Assembly (NCBI GenBank): GCA_015709715.1 | Contig: CP054184.1 | Coordinates: 2,837,001-2,901,000 of the forward strand | Direction: 5' to 3' | DNA from: Nitrospira sp. | GTDB lineage: Bacteria > Nitrospirota > Nitrospiria > Nitrospirales > Nitrospiraceae | DNA: 64,000 nucleotides | Shown: piece by piece, positions 1 to 7,922 of the stretch | How positions within the stretch are numbered: position 1 is the stretch's first letter | How the letters are laid out: each line of letters opens with the position of its first letter | The notes under the pieces: model-generated | Database searches by the model: none | Told to the model about the DNA's origin: nothing | What the model saw: only the letters and a program-made list of their open reading frames with translations | Made by a program: the position numbers and the translations under genes

Positions 1-1491
1 TTTGCCAACCTCCCTGCATCTCCGACGTGGCCGTTCAACGCGACCAATGTTCCGATCAATGGGTTACTGAGGATACCTCAAGGTCCGGGTCCCTTCCCGT
101 TAGTGCTCTTCGTTCATGGCAACCACAGTCCCACCGAAAATTCCACGCCAGGCTATGTATATCTCATGGACCTGCTCGCGTCCCACGGCATGATCGCCGG
201 AAGCGTGGATTGCAATTTCCTGAACGGCTGGAACTTCGGAGAGAACGACGGCCGAGCGATTGTCCACTTGGAGCACGTGAAACAATTCCGAATCTGGAAC
301 CAACAAGCAGGCCATCCGCTTGCCGGGAAGGTCGATCTGGCGCATGTCATGATCGCGGGCCACTCCCGTGGCGGAGAAGGCACCGGCCACGCCAGCGCGT
401 TTAACGAACTCACATCGGTAGTTCCGGATCCAGGGGATCCCGCCGTGCCGTTGGATGGCTCTCGTGGACTGGGTCCTTATCAGTTCTCGCTGAAGGCTGT
501 GGTTGCCATCGCCCCGACAGAAAACCAATATCAGCCTGTGGCAGGTCGGGTGGTGGTGAAGGACAACTACTTCATCGTGCACGGTAGCCGTGATGGCGAT
601 GTGTCGGATTTTCAGGGCTATCAAACCTATGATCGGGCCCAGCCCATTCATCTCGCCAACCCCACGCAAGTCGCGCGTGGCTTCAAATCCTTATTGTGGG
701 TGTACGGAGCCAATCATAATCACTTCAATTCGGTCTGGGGGCAAGATGACGGCCCAACTATTTCGCGGGCTGATCAGGAGAACGTCGCGAAGGTGTATTT
801 TTCGGCCCTTGCGCAAGGCGCTCTCCTGCACCGCGGCCAATATCTGAACGTGCTGAAGGACGTAGGCATGGCCCAGCGCTCTGGTTGGATACCGGCGTCA
901 ATGACGCTAGTCAGCCAGTATCAGGATCATCAGCGCATCTTTATGGCGCACTACGAAGAGGATGCCAATGCCAGCACGCCATCTCCGCCGGTCAATGGCA
1001 CCATCAATTCGTCGGGCGTCACCGTCAGCGAACTGCTATTCAATCAAGGCTCGGGAGGGAATCTGTACCAACAGACGAAGGGCCTGCGAGTTGATTGGTC
1101 ATCCTCCACAGGCCGCTACGAACTCAACATTCACGCGGGAGGACTGCCCGGCAGCAAATTGCACATATTAGCGCTTAGGAGCGGGCAGTCGGACGATGCG
1201 AAGAATCAGGCCAATGCGTTTCAAGACTTCAGCATCGTGGTCAGCGATGGGACTCACAGCCACACCGTGAGAGCCGCGCAATTCCAACCCTTTCCATATC
1301 CCGCACAACTGGCGGGAGGCATGCGGCGCTCGGTGATGCAAACGGTACGAGTACCGTTGCGAGTGTTCGCCGATGCGGGCGTGAATATACGCCAGATCCG
1401 GCAAATCGCATTCCGCTTTGATCAACCGATCAGCGGAACTGCTGTCATTCAGGGCTCCATGTATTTTGACGAGGTACAGTTAACCCACTAG
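1..1491 (+). CDS. alpha/beta hydrolase, 5'-truncated at window edge
   Basis: The frame is open from base 1, so the true start lies outside the window. The fold is recognisable from an oxyanion-hole segment LVLFVHGNHSP near residue 35 and a nucleophile elbow IAGHSRGGEG (GxSxG) about 80 residues later. Candidates for the acid and base are the Asp in GSRDGDVSDF and the His in GANHNHFN. The region after the catalytic core is rich in beta-strand-like sequence and may be a C-terminal jelly-roll or binding module. An esterase or lipase-like hydrolase is the family expectation; the substrate cannot be told from the sequence. An internal GTG at 103 is not the real start because the conserved HG strand lies right after it and coding sequence runs through it. 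Confidence 0.85.
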   Translation, partial: FANLPASPTWPFNATNVPINGLLRIPQGPGPFPLVLFVHGNHSPTENSTPGYVYLMDLLASHGMIAGSVDCNFLNGWNFGENDGRAIVHLEHVKQFRIWNQQAGHPLAGKVDLAHVMIAGHSRGGEGTGHASAFNELTSVVPDPGDPAVPLDGSRGLGPYQFSLKAVVAIAPTENQYQPVAGRVVVKDNYFIVHGSRDGDVSDFQGYQTYDRAQPIHLANPTQVARGFKSLLWVYGANHNHFNSVWGQDDGPTISRADQENVAKVYFSALAQGALLHRGQYLNVLKDVGMAQRSGWIPASMTLVSQYQDHQRIFMAHYEEDANASTPSPPVNGTINSSGVTVSELLFNQGSGGNLYQQTKGLRVDWSSSTGRYELNIHAGGLPGSKLHILALRSGQSDDAKNQANAFQDFSIVVSDGTHSHTVRAAQFQPFPYPAQLAGGMRRSVMQTVRVPLRVFADAGVNIRQIRQIAFRFDQPISGTAVIQGSMYFDEVQLTH

Positions 1492-1514
1492 ACCGTGGGG
1501 AGGGAGGGGGCACC

Positions 1515-1934
1515 ATGGCAGAGGGCATGGTCGTTGAAAAAGTCGAGCTCCATGCAGCTCGCCCGGAAGCGGCGGACGTGCGAAAACTCGAGCATCTACG
1601 AGCGGAAGGGGCTGCTGCGATTCCCGACGTGTCCTACATCATTAAAGTTTACATTCAGAATTTGCCACCGCCCGGAGGCAGCGGCTATGCGCTCTACGTC
1701 GGGGACAGGGAGGTTAGAAAATACGCGCAGTTCAAGAACGGCATCTTTTTCAAGGTCACCGACCCCAAACTCCTGGCATCCTATCGCGGCAAGAAAATAC
1801 GCTTTCGACGTGCGCCCGAAGGCGAGTTCATAGAAACGAACGTGATCTTTCCGGCTGCGGCGGCTGAACGCGGCCGGACGGAGGATGCGCGCTCGCGAGA
1901 GTTGCCTACTCAAGAGGAAGTGTTGCGAGAGTAA
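1515..1934 (+). CDS. hypothetical protein, 139 aa
   Basis: A small acidic/basic protein with no family I recognise. It begins with ATG after a purine-rich GGGAGGGAGGGGG tract that can serve as ribosome binding site, 23 bases behind the hydrolase stop, so it is probably co-transcribed with it. There is no signal peptide or membrane segment. The middle (about residues 40-100) alternates hydrophobic and charged residues as in a small beta-sandwich (VYIQNLPPPGGSGYALYVGD), while the C-terminus is Glu/Arg-rich and probably disordered. No function is proposed. Confidence 0.7.
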   Translation: MAEGMVVEKVELHAARPEAADVRKLEHLRAEGAAAIPDVSYIIKVYIQNLPPPGGSGYALYVGDREVRKYAQFKNGIFFKVTDPKLLASYRGKKIRFRRAPEGEFIETNVIFPAAAAERGRTEDARSRELPTQEEVLRE

Positions 1935-2031
1935 GAGCCTTAAACAGAGTTAATGTTGTCTATATCACTTTCCCTCTGAGCCGCGGTCTTTTTAGAGTGA
2001 GAGATGTTCCCATCAGGAGGACTACCCCCCG

Positions 2032-2260
2032 GTGATGGACATATCCGATCCGCAGCCGTCAATGTTCTACCATCATATCAAGGTGCAACAGTTTGTGACG
2101 GCCGATCATCCCATGCGGAAGATCCGCCCGTGATCAATACCGAGCAGCTTCGGCAACTGTGCGAGCCGCTCTATGCCTGAGACGGGACGGCCCTCGATTC
2201 CGTCAGAGCCATTGGTCTTGGCGCTCCTGGGTCCTGGGCGGGTACCTGATGGTGGTGACC
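2032..2260 (+). pseudogene. decayed transposase N-terminal fragment (IS5/IS1182-like, DUF772 type)
   Basis: Three reading frames in succession give pieces of one transposase N-terminus. From GTG/ATG 2032/2035 the frame reads FYHHIKVQQFVTADHPMRKI and stops. The next frame gives INTEQLRQLCEPLYA, the next PETGRPSIPSEPLVLALLG, and the last LGGYLMVV. Together they follow the familiar order of this family (DHxLRxI, LCEPLYAETGRPSI, LLGGYLxG). At least three frameshifts and loss of everything after the glycine-rich segment show it is dead. No terminal inverted repeats were found. It lies between the hypothetical gene and the end of the suf-like pair. Confidence 0.75.
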
Positions 2261-2294
2261 GCCGTGGACGAATCTGGGGGGAGGAGAACCCGCC

Positions 2295-3230
2295 TTACCG
2301 CAGAATCCCGCTCACGATCAATTCCACCGCCTCCTCCGGGGTGAGCCCACGCGCCATGAGGGTCTCCAGCTCTTTCCGGTCAACGCTCCCGATGGCGGCT
2401 TCATGGGTCACTTTGGCGTCCGGATGGAACACTCTGACGATGGGAATGGCACTGGCCTGCGCCTGGTCTTGCACGATTTCCATACAGTCCACGTGACCCC
2501 TGGCCCCACCCGCATGCGCCTCCGTGATGCCGGTGATCTCCGCTTGCGCCCGGCCGGCGAGCACGACGCGAGTCTTGATCAGCCCTCGTGACCGTGCGCC
2601 GCGAAGCAGCACCGCCTCTTTCAACGTGATGCGGTCGGTATGGCGCGCAAAAATCTTCGCATTCAGTTCGGCGATTCCCTCCTCTGCCACTTCCACGAGA
2701 TAGTCGATGTTCAGATGACCGACCGATCCGGACAGAAGAGAAAAGTCCGAGAAATACCGGGCGCCCTTGCCGATCTTGATCGTGGCATGGGGTAGCACCT
2801 GCATGCCGCCGTGAGGGCCGTGGTAGTGCCCTTCGGTATAGACGAGCGACGCATGGGGTCTGAGCAACATTGTCGCCTGCATCCGGTGTTCAGCGGCTTG
2901 CGCCATGGGAAAGAGGCAATGCGAGAGCACCTGTGCGGTCGCCCCCTCTCCGACTTCTACATCGATCTTGATCCGCTGGGTGCCGGTGAGGTAGGCCAGG
3001 CCGAAACAGAGGTGGATGGGGTGGTCCATGGTCGTTCCCGGCTGGACCATTAGTCTCCCGACGAGGGCGTCCGGCGTCTCTTCTAACTCGAGCGAGACGC
3101 CAGGGACCGTGCGCCGGCTGAGGATGTGATGGCCATGCGCCACCACGTGCGCGATGCGCGGATCCTCGAGCACCGCCGGCTCGGCCCCCGCCATCGGCAG
3201 GGCGCGGATCAGAGCGTCAAGGTCGGACAT
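2295..3230 (-). CDS. SufB/SufD-like Fe-S assembly scaffold
   Basis: About 311 residues, clearly shorter than classical SufB (about 480) or SufD (about 420). The C-terminal half carries the SufB/SufD core signature: LNAKIFARHTDRITLKEAVL, then EITGITEAHAGGARGHVDCM, and the end KELETLMARGLTPEEAVEL. It should form the beta-helix scaffold partner of the ATPase encoded just upstream. I place the start at ATG 3230 because a GGGGAG ribosome site lies 10 bases upstream and the gene then overlaps the ATPase stop by only 14 bases; a longer frame to 3326 would run deep into the ATPase gene. The size and two-gene layout fit the minimal SUF-like (SMS) type. Confidence 0.85.
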   Translation of the reverse strand: MSDLDALIRALPMAGAEPAVLEDPRIAHVVAHGHHILSRRTVPGVSLELEETPDALVGRLMVQPGTTMDHPIHLCFGLAYLTGTQRIKIDVEVGEGATAQVLSHCLFPMAQAAEHRMQATMLLRPHASLVYTEGHYHGPHGGMQVLPHATIKIGKGARYFSDFSLLSGSVGHLNIDYLVEVAEEGIAELNAKIFARHTDRITLKEAVLLRGARSRGLIKTRVVLAGRAQAEITGITEAHAGGARGHVDCMEIVQDQAQASAIPIVRVFHPDAKVTHEAAIGSVDRKELETLMARGLTPEEAVELIVSGILR

Positions 3231-3957
3231 ATCCGCAGATCTCCCCGTCACAGCGCACGCAACTCCGCCCACGAAAATGGTCGACGGCCTCTCGCGGACC
3301 GCCTGAGAAGACGATGCGTCCGGCACAGAGTTGCGATGCGCGGTCGGCCATGAGGGCGACCTCCTCCTGGTGCGTAATCAGCAGGACCGATCCACCCCCG
3401 GCTTTCAGGGCTCGAATGATTTCGATGATGTGGGTGATCGAGAGCATGTCGATGCCTGCCGCCGGTTCATCGAGAATGGCGAGGGCCGGTTGCATCGCGA
3501 GCACCGAGGCCAGTTCGATTCGGTGGCGTTCTCCGCCGCTTAGGGCCTTGTCGACACGCCGGGCGAGGTACCGATCAGGGGCGAGGCCCACTTGCCTCAA
3601 GACCAATGCGGGATCACCGGTCGGTTTGCCCAGGCTGAGGTACTCACGGACCGTCACGCCTTCAAAGCGGGCCGGCTCCTGCCAGGCCAGCGTGAGCCCC
3701 AGGCGAGCCCGCTCGTGGATCTTGAGGGGCAACAACGGTGTGCCATTGAATCGTACCGTTCCAGCCGTCGGCACATACCCATCGCAGCCCATCAGCACGT
3801 ATGCGAGCGTCGTCTTGCCGGATCCATTGGTGCCAAGCAGGGCGTGAATCTCCCCCGCGTAAATGGTCAGGTCCAGGCGATCGAGAATCGAGTGGTGATC
3901 GGCTTCGAAGGTGAGGCCGTCGATTTCTAGTCGCGGAATAGCCATAGGGTCAGACAA
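3217..3957 (-). CDS. sufC: SufC-like ABC ATPase of Fe-S assembly
   Basis: A 246-residue soluble ABC ATPase. Walker A is LLGTNGSGKTT near residue 42, the signature LSGGERHRIELASVLAM, and Walker B LAILDEPAAGID. The order and the MLSITHIIEIIRAL segment after the D-loop match SufC rather than a transporter ATPase, and no permease is nearby. It precedes and slightly overlaps the SufB/D-like gene, so the two form a unit that would assemble Fe-S clusters in the cytoplasm. The first possible codon is TTG at 3957; ATG at 3945 is an equally good start since neither has an obvious ribosome site. No sufS, sufU or sufE is seen nearby. Confidence 0.88.
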   Translation of the reverse strand: MSDPMAIPRLEIDGLTFEADHHSILDRLDLTIYAGEIHALLGTNGSGKTTLAYVLMGCDGYVPTAGTVRFNGTPLLPLKIHERARLGLTLAWQEPARFEGVTVREYLSLGKPTGDPALVLRQVGLAPDRYLARRVDKALSGGERHRIELASVLAMQPALAILDEPAAGIDMLSITHIIEIIRALKAGGGSVLLITHQEEVALMADRASQLCAGRIVFSGGPREAVDHFRGRSCVRCDGEICGYVRP

Positions 3958-4255
3958 TGCAGGTGTGCATCGCCCGTGCCGGAGCCGATCATTTGAGGCA
4001 GCGCCTATTCGGCCGTTTGAAGCGTCCTCTGCGTTGCGTATTGCGGCAGGCGGATCGGGAGCCGTGGGGATTTCTTCCTCACCGTGCAGCGGGATCGTCC
4101 GGCGCAGTGGGGGGCGAAGGATGACAGGCGGCCTGGCGAGGACCCACCCCCTGGGTTGCAGCAGGTCTCGCCATCCAGTAGAGTAAACGCATCATCGGGT
4201 CTACCGCCAGATTCAGCACTTCCGATCTGTCACGGCAACAAAAAGGAGACAGAAC
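3958..4255. other. divergent intergenic region, no gene seen
   Basis: This spacer separates the minus-strand suf-like pair from the plus-strand YjdF-like pair and should hold both promoters. Short open frames in it have no family likeness. The only clear element is the ribosome site AAAAAGGAG just before the GTG start at 4256. Confidence 0.5.
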
Positions 4256-4900
4256 GTGATTTCCAATAGGTGGGTTTCGGCCGCATCGCTCTTGTGGTAC
4301 GTAGGGGTGTCGGTGTGGATGGCGCAGGCGCCGGTCGATCCCGAGTTCTGGTTGATCGCGAGTGTGTTGCCCGTAGGCTTCGTGCTGTTCCTGGTGGCGA
4401 CGCATCGTCTCCTTCCCCTGTCGCCGATTTCCCATGCCTTGATCGCGGTCTTTTTGACTCTGCATACGATCGGGGTCCACTACACCTACGCGGAGGTGCC
4501 GGTGGGAACGTGGGCCAACGAAGTCCTGCATCTGGGCCGCAACCACTTCGACCGCGTGGTGCATTTCAGTTTCGGGTTCCTGCTGGCCTATCCCATGGAG
4601 GAATTGTTTCGGCTGGGCGCCGGCGTTCGCGGGTGGTTGCTCTACTACCTGCCGGTGATGACTGTCCTGGGACTCAGCGGCCTGTGGGAGATCGTCGAAG
4701 CGTGGGTGGCCGGGCTGCTCCATCCGGAACTCGGCATCACCTATCTTGGCTCACAGGGTGATGTGTGGGATGCGCAAAAGGATATGGCCGCAGCGTTTTA
4801 TGGGTCGCTGATCTGTATCACCCTGCTCGTGATCGTCCGCACCGTAGGGGCCTCTCGAACAACGCTCCAGGCTCAGACCGTTCCCACAGAATCTGCATGA
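4256..4900 (+). CDS. YjdF/DUF2238-like inner-membrane protein, copy 1
   Basis: A 214-residue polytopic membrane protein with about six hydrophobic segments. Motifs shared with the YjdF (DUF2238) family are HYTYAEVPVG, NHFDRVVHFSFGFLLAYP, LWEIVEAWVA and GDVWDAQKDMAAA; the conserved His, Asp and Glu residues lie next to membrane segments. The function of the family is unknown. The start is GTG 4256, preceded by AAGGAG at seven bases. The stop overlaps the ATG of a second copy (ATGA), so both are translated together. Confidence 0.85.
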   Translation: MISNRWVSAASLLWYVGVSVWMAQAPVDPEFWLIASVLPVGFVLFLVATHRLLPLSPISHALIAVFLTLHTIGVHYTYAEVPVGTWANEVLHLGRNHFDRVVHFSFGFLLAYPMEELFRLGAGVRGWLLYYLPVMTVLGLSGLWEIVEAWVAGLLHPELGITYLGSQGDVWDAQKDMAAAFYGSLICITLLVIVRTVGASRTTLQAQTVPTESA

Positions 4901-5538
4901 CGGTCACGCGCACCGACGACGGGTCGTGGCAACCGGCCCTGGGTCTGTTTCCATGGGCATTGCTGTTCTCCTATGGGTTGTGGTGGATCTGGCTGGCCAT
5001 CGAGCCGGTCGACCGTCGTGACTGGCTGTTGGAAAACCTGCTCGCCGTGGTCTTGGTGACGACCCTGGTTGCAACCCATCGGCGGTTTGCCTTCTCGGGA
5101 CTCTCCTACGGATTGATCTGGTTGTTTCTCGCGCTCCACGCGGTGGGCGCCCATTACACCTATGCCGAAGTGCCGGTCGGCTTCTGGCTCAAGGACGCAC
5201 TGGCGCTGAGCCGCAATCCCTTCGATCGGATCGTACATTTTGCCTATGGCGCGTTGCTGGTCTATCCCCTGCGCGAGATTTTGGTTCGGTTGGCCGGAGT
5301 GCGCGGACTGTGGTCGTATTATCTTCCGGTCAGCGCGGTACTGGCGCAAAGCGGGTTCTTCGAAGTGGTGGAAGGGATTGTGGCGATGGTCGTCAATCCC
5401 GAACTCGGGAGCCTGTATCTCGGGACTCAGGGTGATGAATGGGATGCGCAGAAAGATATGGCGGCGGCTTTCGTCGGCTCAATCGTGACGATGGGCATTA
5501 CCGTCGGGACCGGCTCCGTGCGCGAAGACAGATCGTAG
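4897..5538 (+). CDS. YjdF/DUF2238-like inner-membrane protein, copy 2
   Basis: A paralogue of the preceding gene, 213 residues, with the same motifs in the same order: HYTYAEVPVGFW, NPFDRIVHFAYGALLVYP, GFFEVVEGIVAMV and GDEWDAQKDMAAAFVGS. ATG 4897 overlaps the upstream TGA by four bases. The two copies differ strongly outside the motifs, so the duplication is old or the two were acquired as a pair; they may act as a heterodimer. An open frame extends upstream to 4765 but lies inside copy 1 and carries no family likeness. Confidence 0.85.
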   Translation: MTVTRTDDGSWQPALGLFPWALLFSYGLWWIWLAIEPVDRRDWLLENLLAVVLVTTLVATHRRFAFSGLSYGLIWLFLALHAVGAHYTYAEVPVGFWLKDALALSRNPFDRIVHFAYGALLVYPLREILVRLAGVRGLWSYYLPVSAVLAQSGFFEVVEGIVAMVVNPELGSLYLGTQGDEWDAQKDMAAAFVGSIVTMGITVGTGSVREDRS

Positions 5539-5732
5539 AGAGAATACGTCCATTTCGCCCGCTATACGTAGAGGTTCTTGGCGTCACGGACCCCTGTATC
5601 TGGGGGGCGCCGGTTCCAGGAAAATTTTGTCCCCCCACCTAATGGAATCACCCCATTCGTTCTGCTATGATCCTGTCCGGTTGAGGCACCACGCCGACAT
5701 GTCGAGGACGAACGTGAACCCGGGAGGACTCC

Positions 5733-5939
5733 ATGCACAGGCCACAACTCAATCCCACCCCGCACAAGCCCACCTCCACCTCTTCCTGCCGCCATCAACG
5801 CCTCGTTGATCGCGTCTTGACGGATAGCGGTACGGAAACGGGGCAGGTGCGTTGCTTGGAGTGCGGCGCCATCATCGCCGACCAGCCGTCTCCCCAGTGG
5901 CAAGAGGTACTGACCCAACGGCCGTTCGTCCAAAGCTAA
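5733..5939 (+). CDS. small zinc-ribbon-like protein, 68 aa
   Basis: ATG 5733 follows GGGAGGACTCC, a good ribosome site. The protein has a Pro/Thr-rich N-terminus and then two half-sites that could bind zinc: Cys19/His21 and Cys41-x2-Cys44 (VRCLECGAII). I recognise no named family. The upstream 190 bases hold no other gene; a TATGAT hexamer at 5666-5671 could be a -10 element but no convincing -35 goes with it. The alternative is a chance frame, but the ribosome site and the CxxC knuckle favour a real gene. Confidence 0.55.
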   Translation: MHRPQLNPTPHKPTSTSSCRHQRLVDRVLTDSGTETGQVRCLECGAIIADQPSPQWQEVLTQRPFVQS

Positions 5940-5981
5940 GCTCTGTGCGGGCGGGTGCCGAGATCGCGCTGACCGGACCGG

Positions 5982-6419
5982 TTATGGCCAATAGGTCGCC
6001 CGCGCCTTTACATAGGCGAAGACGACATCACGGCGGGCCACCATCCCGATGAGTTTGTGATCCTTTACCACCGGCACGCGGATCAAATGCCGCTCCTGTA
6101 ACAGGTGAATCAAGTCCATCAGCGGCATCTCCTCCGTGGCAGTGATGACGTTCGTGGTCATGATGTCGGCTGCTGTGATGTTGCGGAGATCGTGCCCCTG
6201 TTCCACTGCCCGTAGGAGATCAAACTCCGTCACCAGCCCCCGCAACGTACCGTCTGCCTCCACAACCGGCAAACTCCCGAATGTATGGTCGCTCAAGACT
6301 TCCGCCACGTGCATGGCGCTCGCCCCTGGGCTGACCCGCACCACGGCATCCTCCATGATCTGGCGCACCACCAATGTTTTGGGATCACATGCGTGGACGA
6401 AGTATTCTGTGGCTCTCAT
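5982..6419 (-). CDS. two-CBS-domain protein
   Basis: 145 residues made almost entirely of a CBS pair (Bateman module): repeat one VRQIMEDAVVRVSP to LRGLVTEFDLLRAV, repeat two AADIMTTNVITATE to LIGMVARRDVVFAY. Such modules bind adenine nucleotides and sense energy state. ATG 6419 is chosen because GAGAAGGAGGGG lies just upstream; an upstream extension to 6497 is not family-like. It is a close paralogue of the protein at 19191-19625, sharing the ACDPKxL start and the xxxAADIMTT, RxPVVxxxKLxGxVARRD segments. It stands alone with no effector domain, so it probably acts in trans. Confidence 0.9.
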   Translation of the reverse strand: MRATEYFVHACDPKTLVVRQIMEDAVVRVSPGASAMHVAEVLSDHTFGSLPVVEADGTLRGLVTEFDLLRAVEQGHDLRNITAADIMTTNVITATEEMPLMDLIHLLQERHLIRVPVVKDHKLIGMVARRDVVFAYVKARATYWP

Positions 6420-6861
6420 GGTCCCCTCCTTCTCACCCGCCAGGGTGAAACCACCAGGACAACTCCGCGTGAACGCCACCGACGTCGAGGATAGCAATGA
6501 GCAATCGCGATGCCAGTGCCGGCGGTTGGATTCTGGGAGTGAGGTGGGAGGGTGCCGCTCCAGACCGGACGTTCCGGCTCATTCAAAGACCATGGAAAGT
6601 CAGGTGGTAGTTCGTGGATCGGCGCGTGCCCCTGCCCAGGCCAGCTGACGGTCTGCCACCATCGCCCTTCATTGACGCTGCTGGCTGTAGCTATTTGCGC
6701 CAGACACCCCTGTGGGAATTGCGGAAATCTTCCGCAGGGGCCAGCCAACCACCCCGTCGGTGATGCCACCCGAGCAGCGGAGGCAGGGCACAAGTCGATG
6801 GGCCTCGACCTGGCACATCTGTTGCTGTGAGCGGTCTCAAGGCCTGCTTCGAGGTTGCAGA
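6420..6861. other. intergenic stretch, no gene recognised
   Basis: I see no supported gene here. Close to the CBS gene there is a short inverted repeat (TCACC-cgccag-GGTGA, about 6432-6447) in the leader of the minus-strand transcript. Open frames on both strands are short, overlap each other and lack family motifs or good ribosome sites. The region should contain the CBS gene promoter. Confidence 0.4.
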
Positions 6862-7032
6862 ATGATTCGACACATTACGACGCCGATTTGCTTCTGGGTG
6901 GTGGTCGTCGTGGCTGCGCTCGTATCTGTGTCCTGCACTCCCCCAACGCCGAAAGTCGGTCCACCAACCCCTTACCAGGGGACGGGCGAGCGGGTCGCGT
7001 TCGCCTCTCCGGCGGAGTTCTCGTGGAAATAG
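6862..7032 (+). CDS. small putative lipoprotein, 56 aa
   Basis: ATG 6862 opens a 56-residue protein with a hydrophobic signal segment (ICFWVVVVVAALVSVSC) ending in a cysteine that fits a relaxed lipobox (SVSC), followed by a Pro/Thr-rich tail TPPTPKVGPPTPYQGTG. It would be a short envelope-anchored peptide. There is no strong ribosome site (GAGGTTGCAGA is the best). It lies 38 bases ahead of the flavoprotein gene and may be its leader. Function unknown. Confidence 0.45.
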   Translation: MIRHITTPICFWVVVVVAALVSVSCTPPTPKVGPPTPYQGTGERVAFASPAEFSWK

Positions 7033-7070
7033 GTGCCGCGGTTGTCGGGCGGGACGGGTAAGAGACAGTC

Positions 7071-7658
7071 ATGGGGCGACGCATCACGATCATCCAAGGA
7101 CATCCCGATGCGCAGGCGCGTCATTTTGGGCATGCCTTGGCGGATGAATATGCCAAGGGTTGCGAGGATGGCGGGCACCAGGTCAAGCGGATCGAAGTGG
7201 CGCAGGGGGAATTCCCGCTGTTGCGAACCAAGGAGGAGTTTGAAAAGGGCAACCCCCCGCCCATGATCCTGGAGGCGCAGCGGGCAATCGAATGGGCGGA
7301 CCATCTGGTGATCCTCTATCCGCTCTGGTTGGGCTCGATGCCGGCCTTGCTCAAGGCCTTCTTCGAGCAAGTCTTTCGCCCCGGTTTCGCCTTCGAGTAC
7401 GGCGAGCGGGGCCGCCTTCCTGTCAAACGGCTAACCGGACGGTCGGCGCGGATCGTGGTGACGATGGGGATGCCTGCCTTCGTGTACCGGTGGTTTTTCT
7501 TGGCCCATAGTCTGAAAAGTTTAGAGCGGAACATCCTGCAGTTCGCCGGCATTAGTCCCGTCAAGGTCACCCTCATCGGCAACGTCGAGGGGATGAGCGA
7601 GCAGCAGCGGGCAGGGTGGCTGGATGAATTGAGGGGATTAGGCGATACCGGACAGTGA
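7071..7658 (+). CDS. NAD(P)H:quinone oxidoreductase-like flavoprotein
   Basis: 195 residues with the flavodoxin-like fold of the NQO1/KefF/YwrO group. Start ITIIQGHPDAQ is the first strand and FMN/FAD phosphate loop; VILYPLWLGSMPALLKAFFEQVF is split here into the typical YPLWW-type segment (YPLWLGSMPALLKAF) and the dimer helix. These cytosolic enzymes reduce quinones or similar electrophiles with NAD(P)H. ATG 7071 is used. The gene is followed by a short non-coding stretch and a clear intrinsic terminator at 7836-7873. Confidence 0.85.
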   Translation: MGRRITIIQGHPDAQARHFGHALADEYAKGCEDGGHQVKRIEVAQGEFPLLRTKEEFEKGNPPPMILEAQRAIEWADHLVILYPLWLGSMPALLKAFFEQVFRPGFAFEYGERGRLPVKRLTGRSARIVVTMGMPAFVYRWFFLAHSLKSLERNILQFAGISPVKVTLIGNVEGMSEQQRAGWLDELRGLGDTGQ

Positions 7659-7835
7659 GGCGCTAGGTCGACCATCAAAGGCATTCGCGGGAGCATCGAA
7701 AAGAGATTGGAGGCCTTGGGGCATCAGGTGGATGCATCAGGCCTTTCTTCCGGAAAGTAAACATGGACTCATGGCAGCGCTTGTAGTACACCCCTGCCAC
7801 AATTTCTATTAGAGGCCAGAGAGCACCGACTCCAG

Positions 7836-7873
7836 AGCCCGAGCCCCCTATGAAGGAAGGCTCGGGCTTTTTT
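7836..7873 (+). terminator. intrinsic terminator
   Basis: A perfect 10-bp GC-rich stem, AGCCCGAGCC paired with GGCTCGGGCT, separated by a 13-base loop and followed by TTTTT then ATT. It would end transcription of the flavoprotein gene and insulate the cupredoxin-cytochrome operon that starts about 50 bases later. It is the clearest intrinsic terminator in the window. Confidence 0.85.
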
Positions 7874-7922
7874 ATTGGCCACTGCCCTGGGCACCCGCTC
7901 AGGTTGCTCGATGAGGTGCTTC

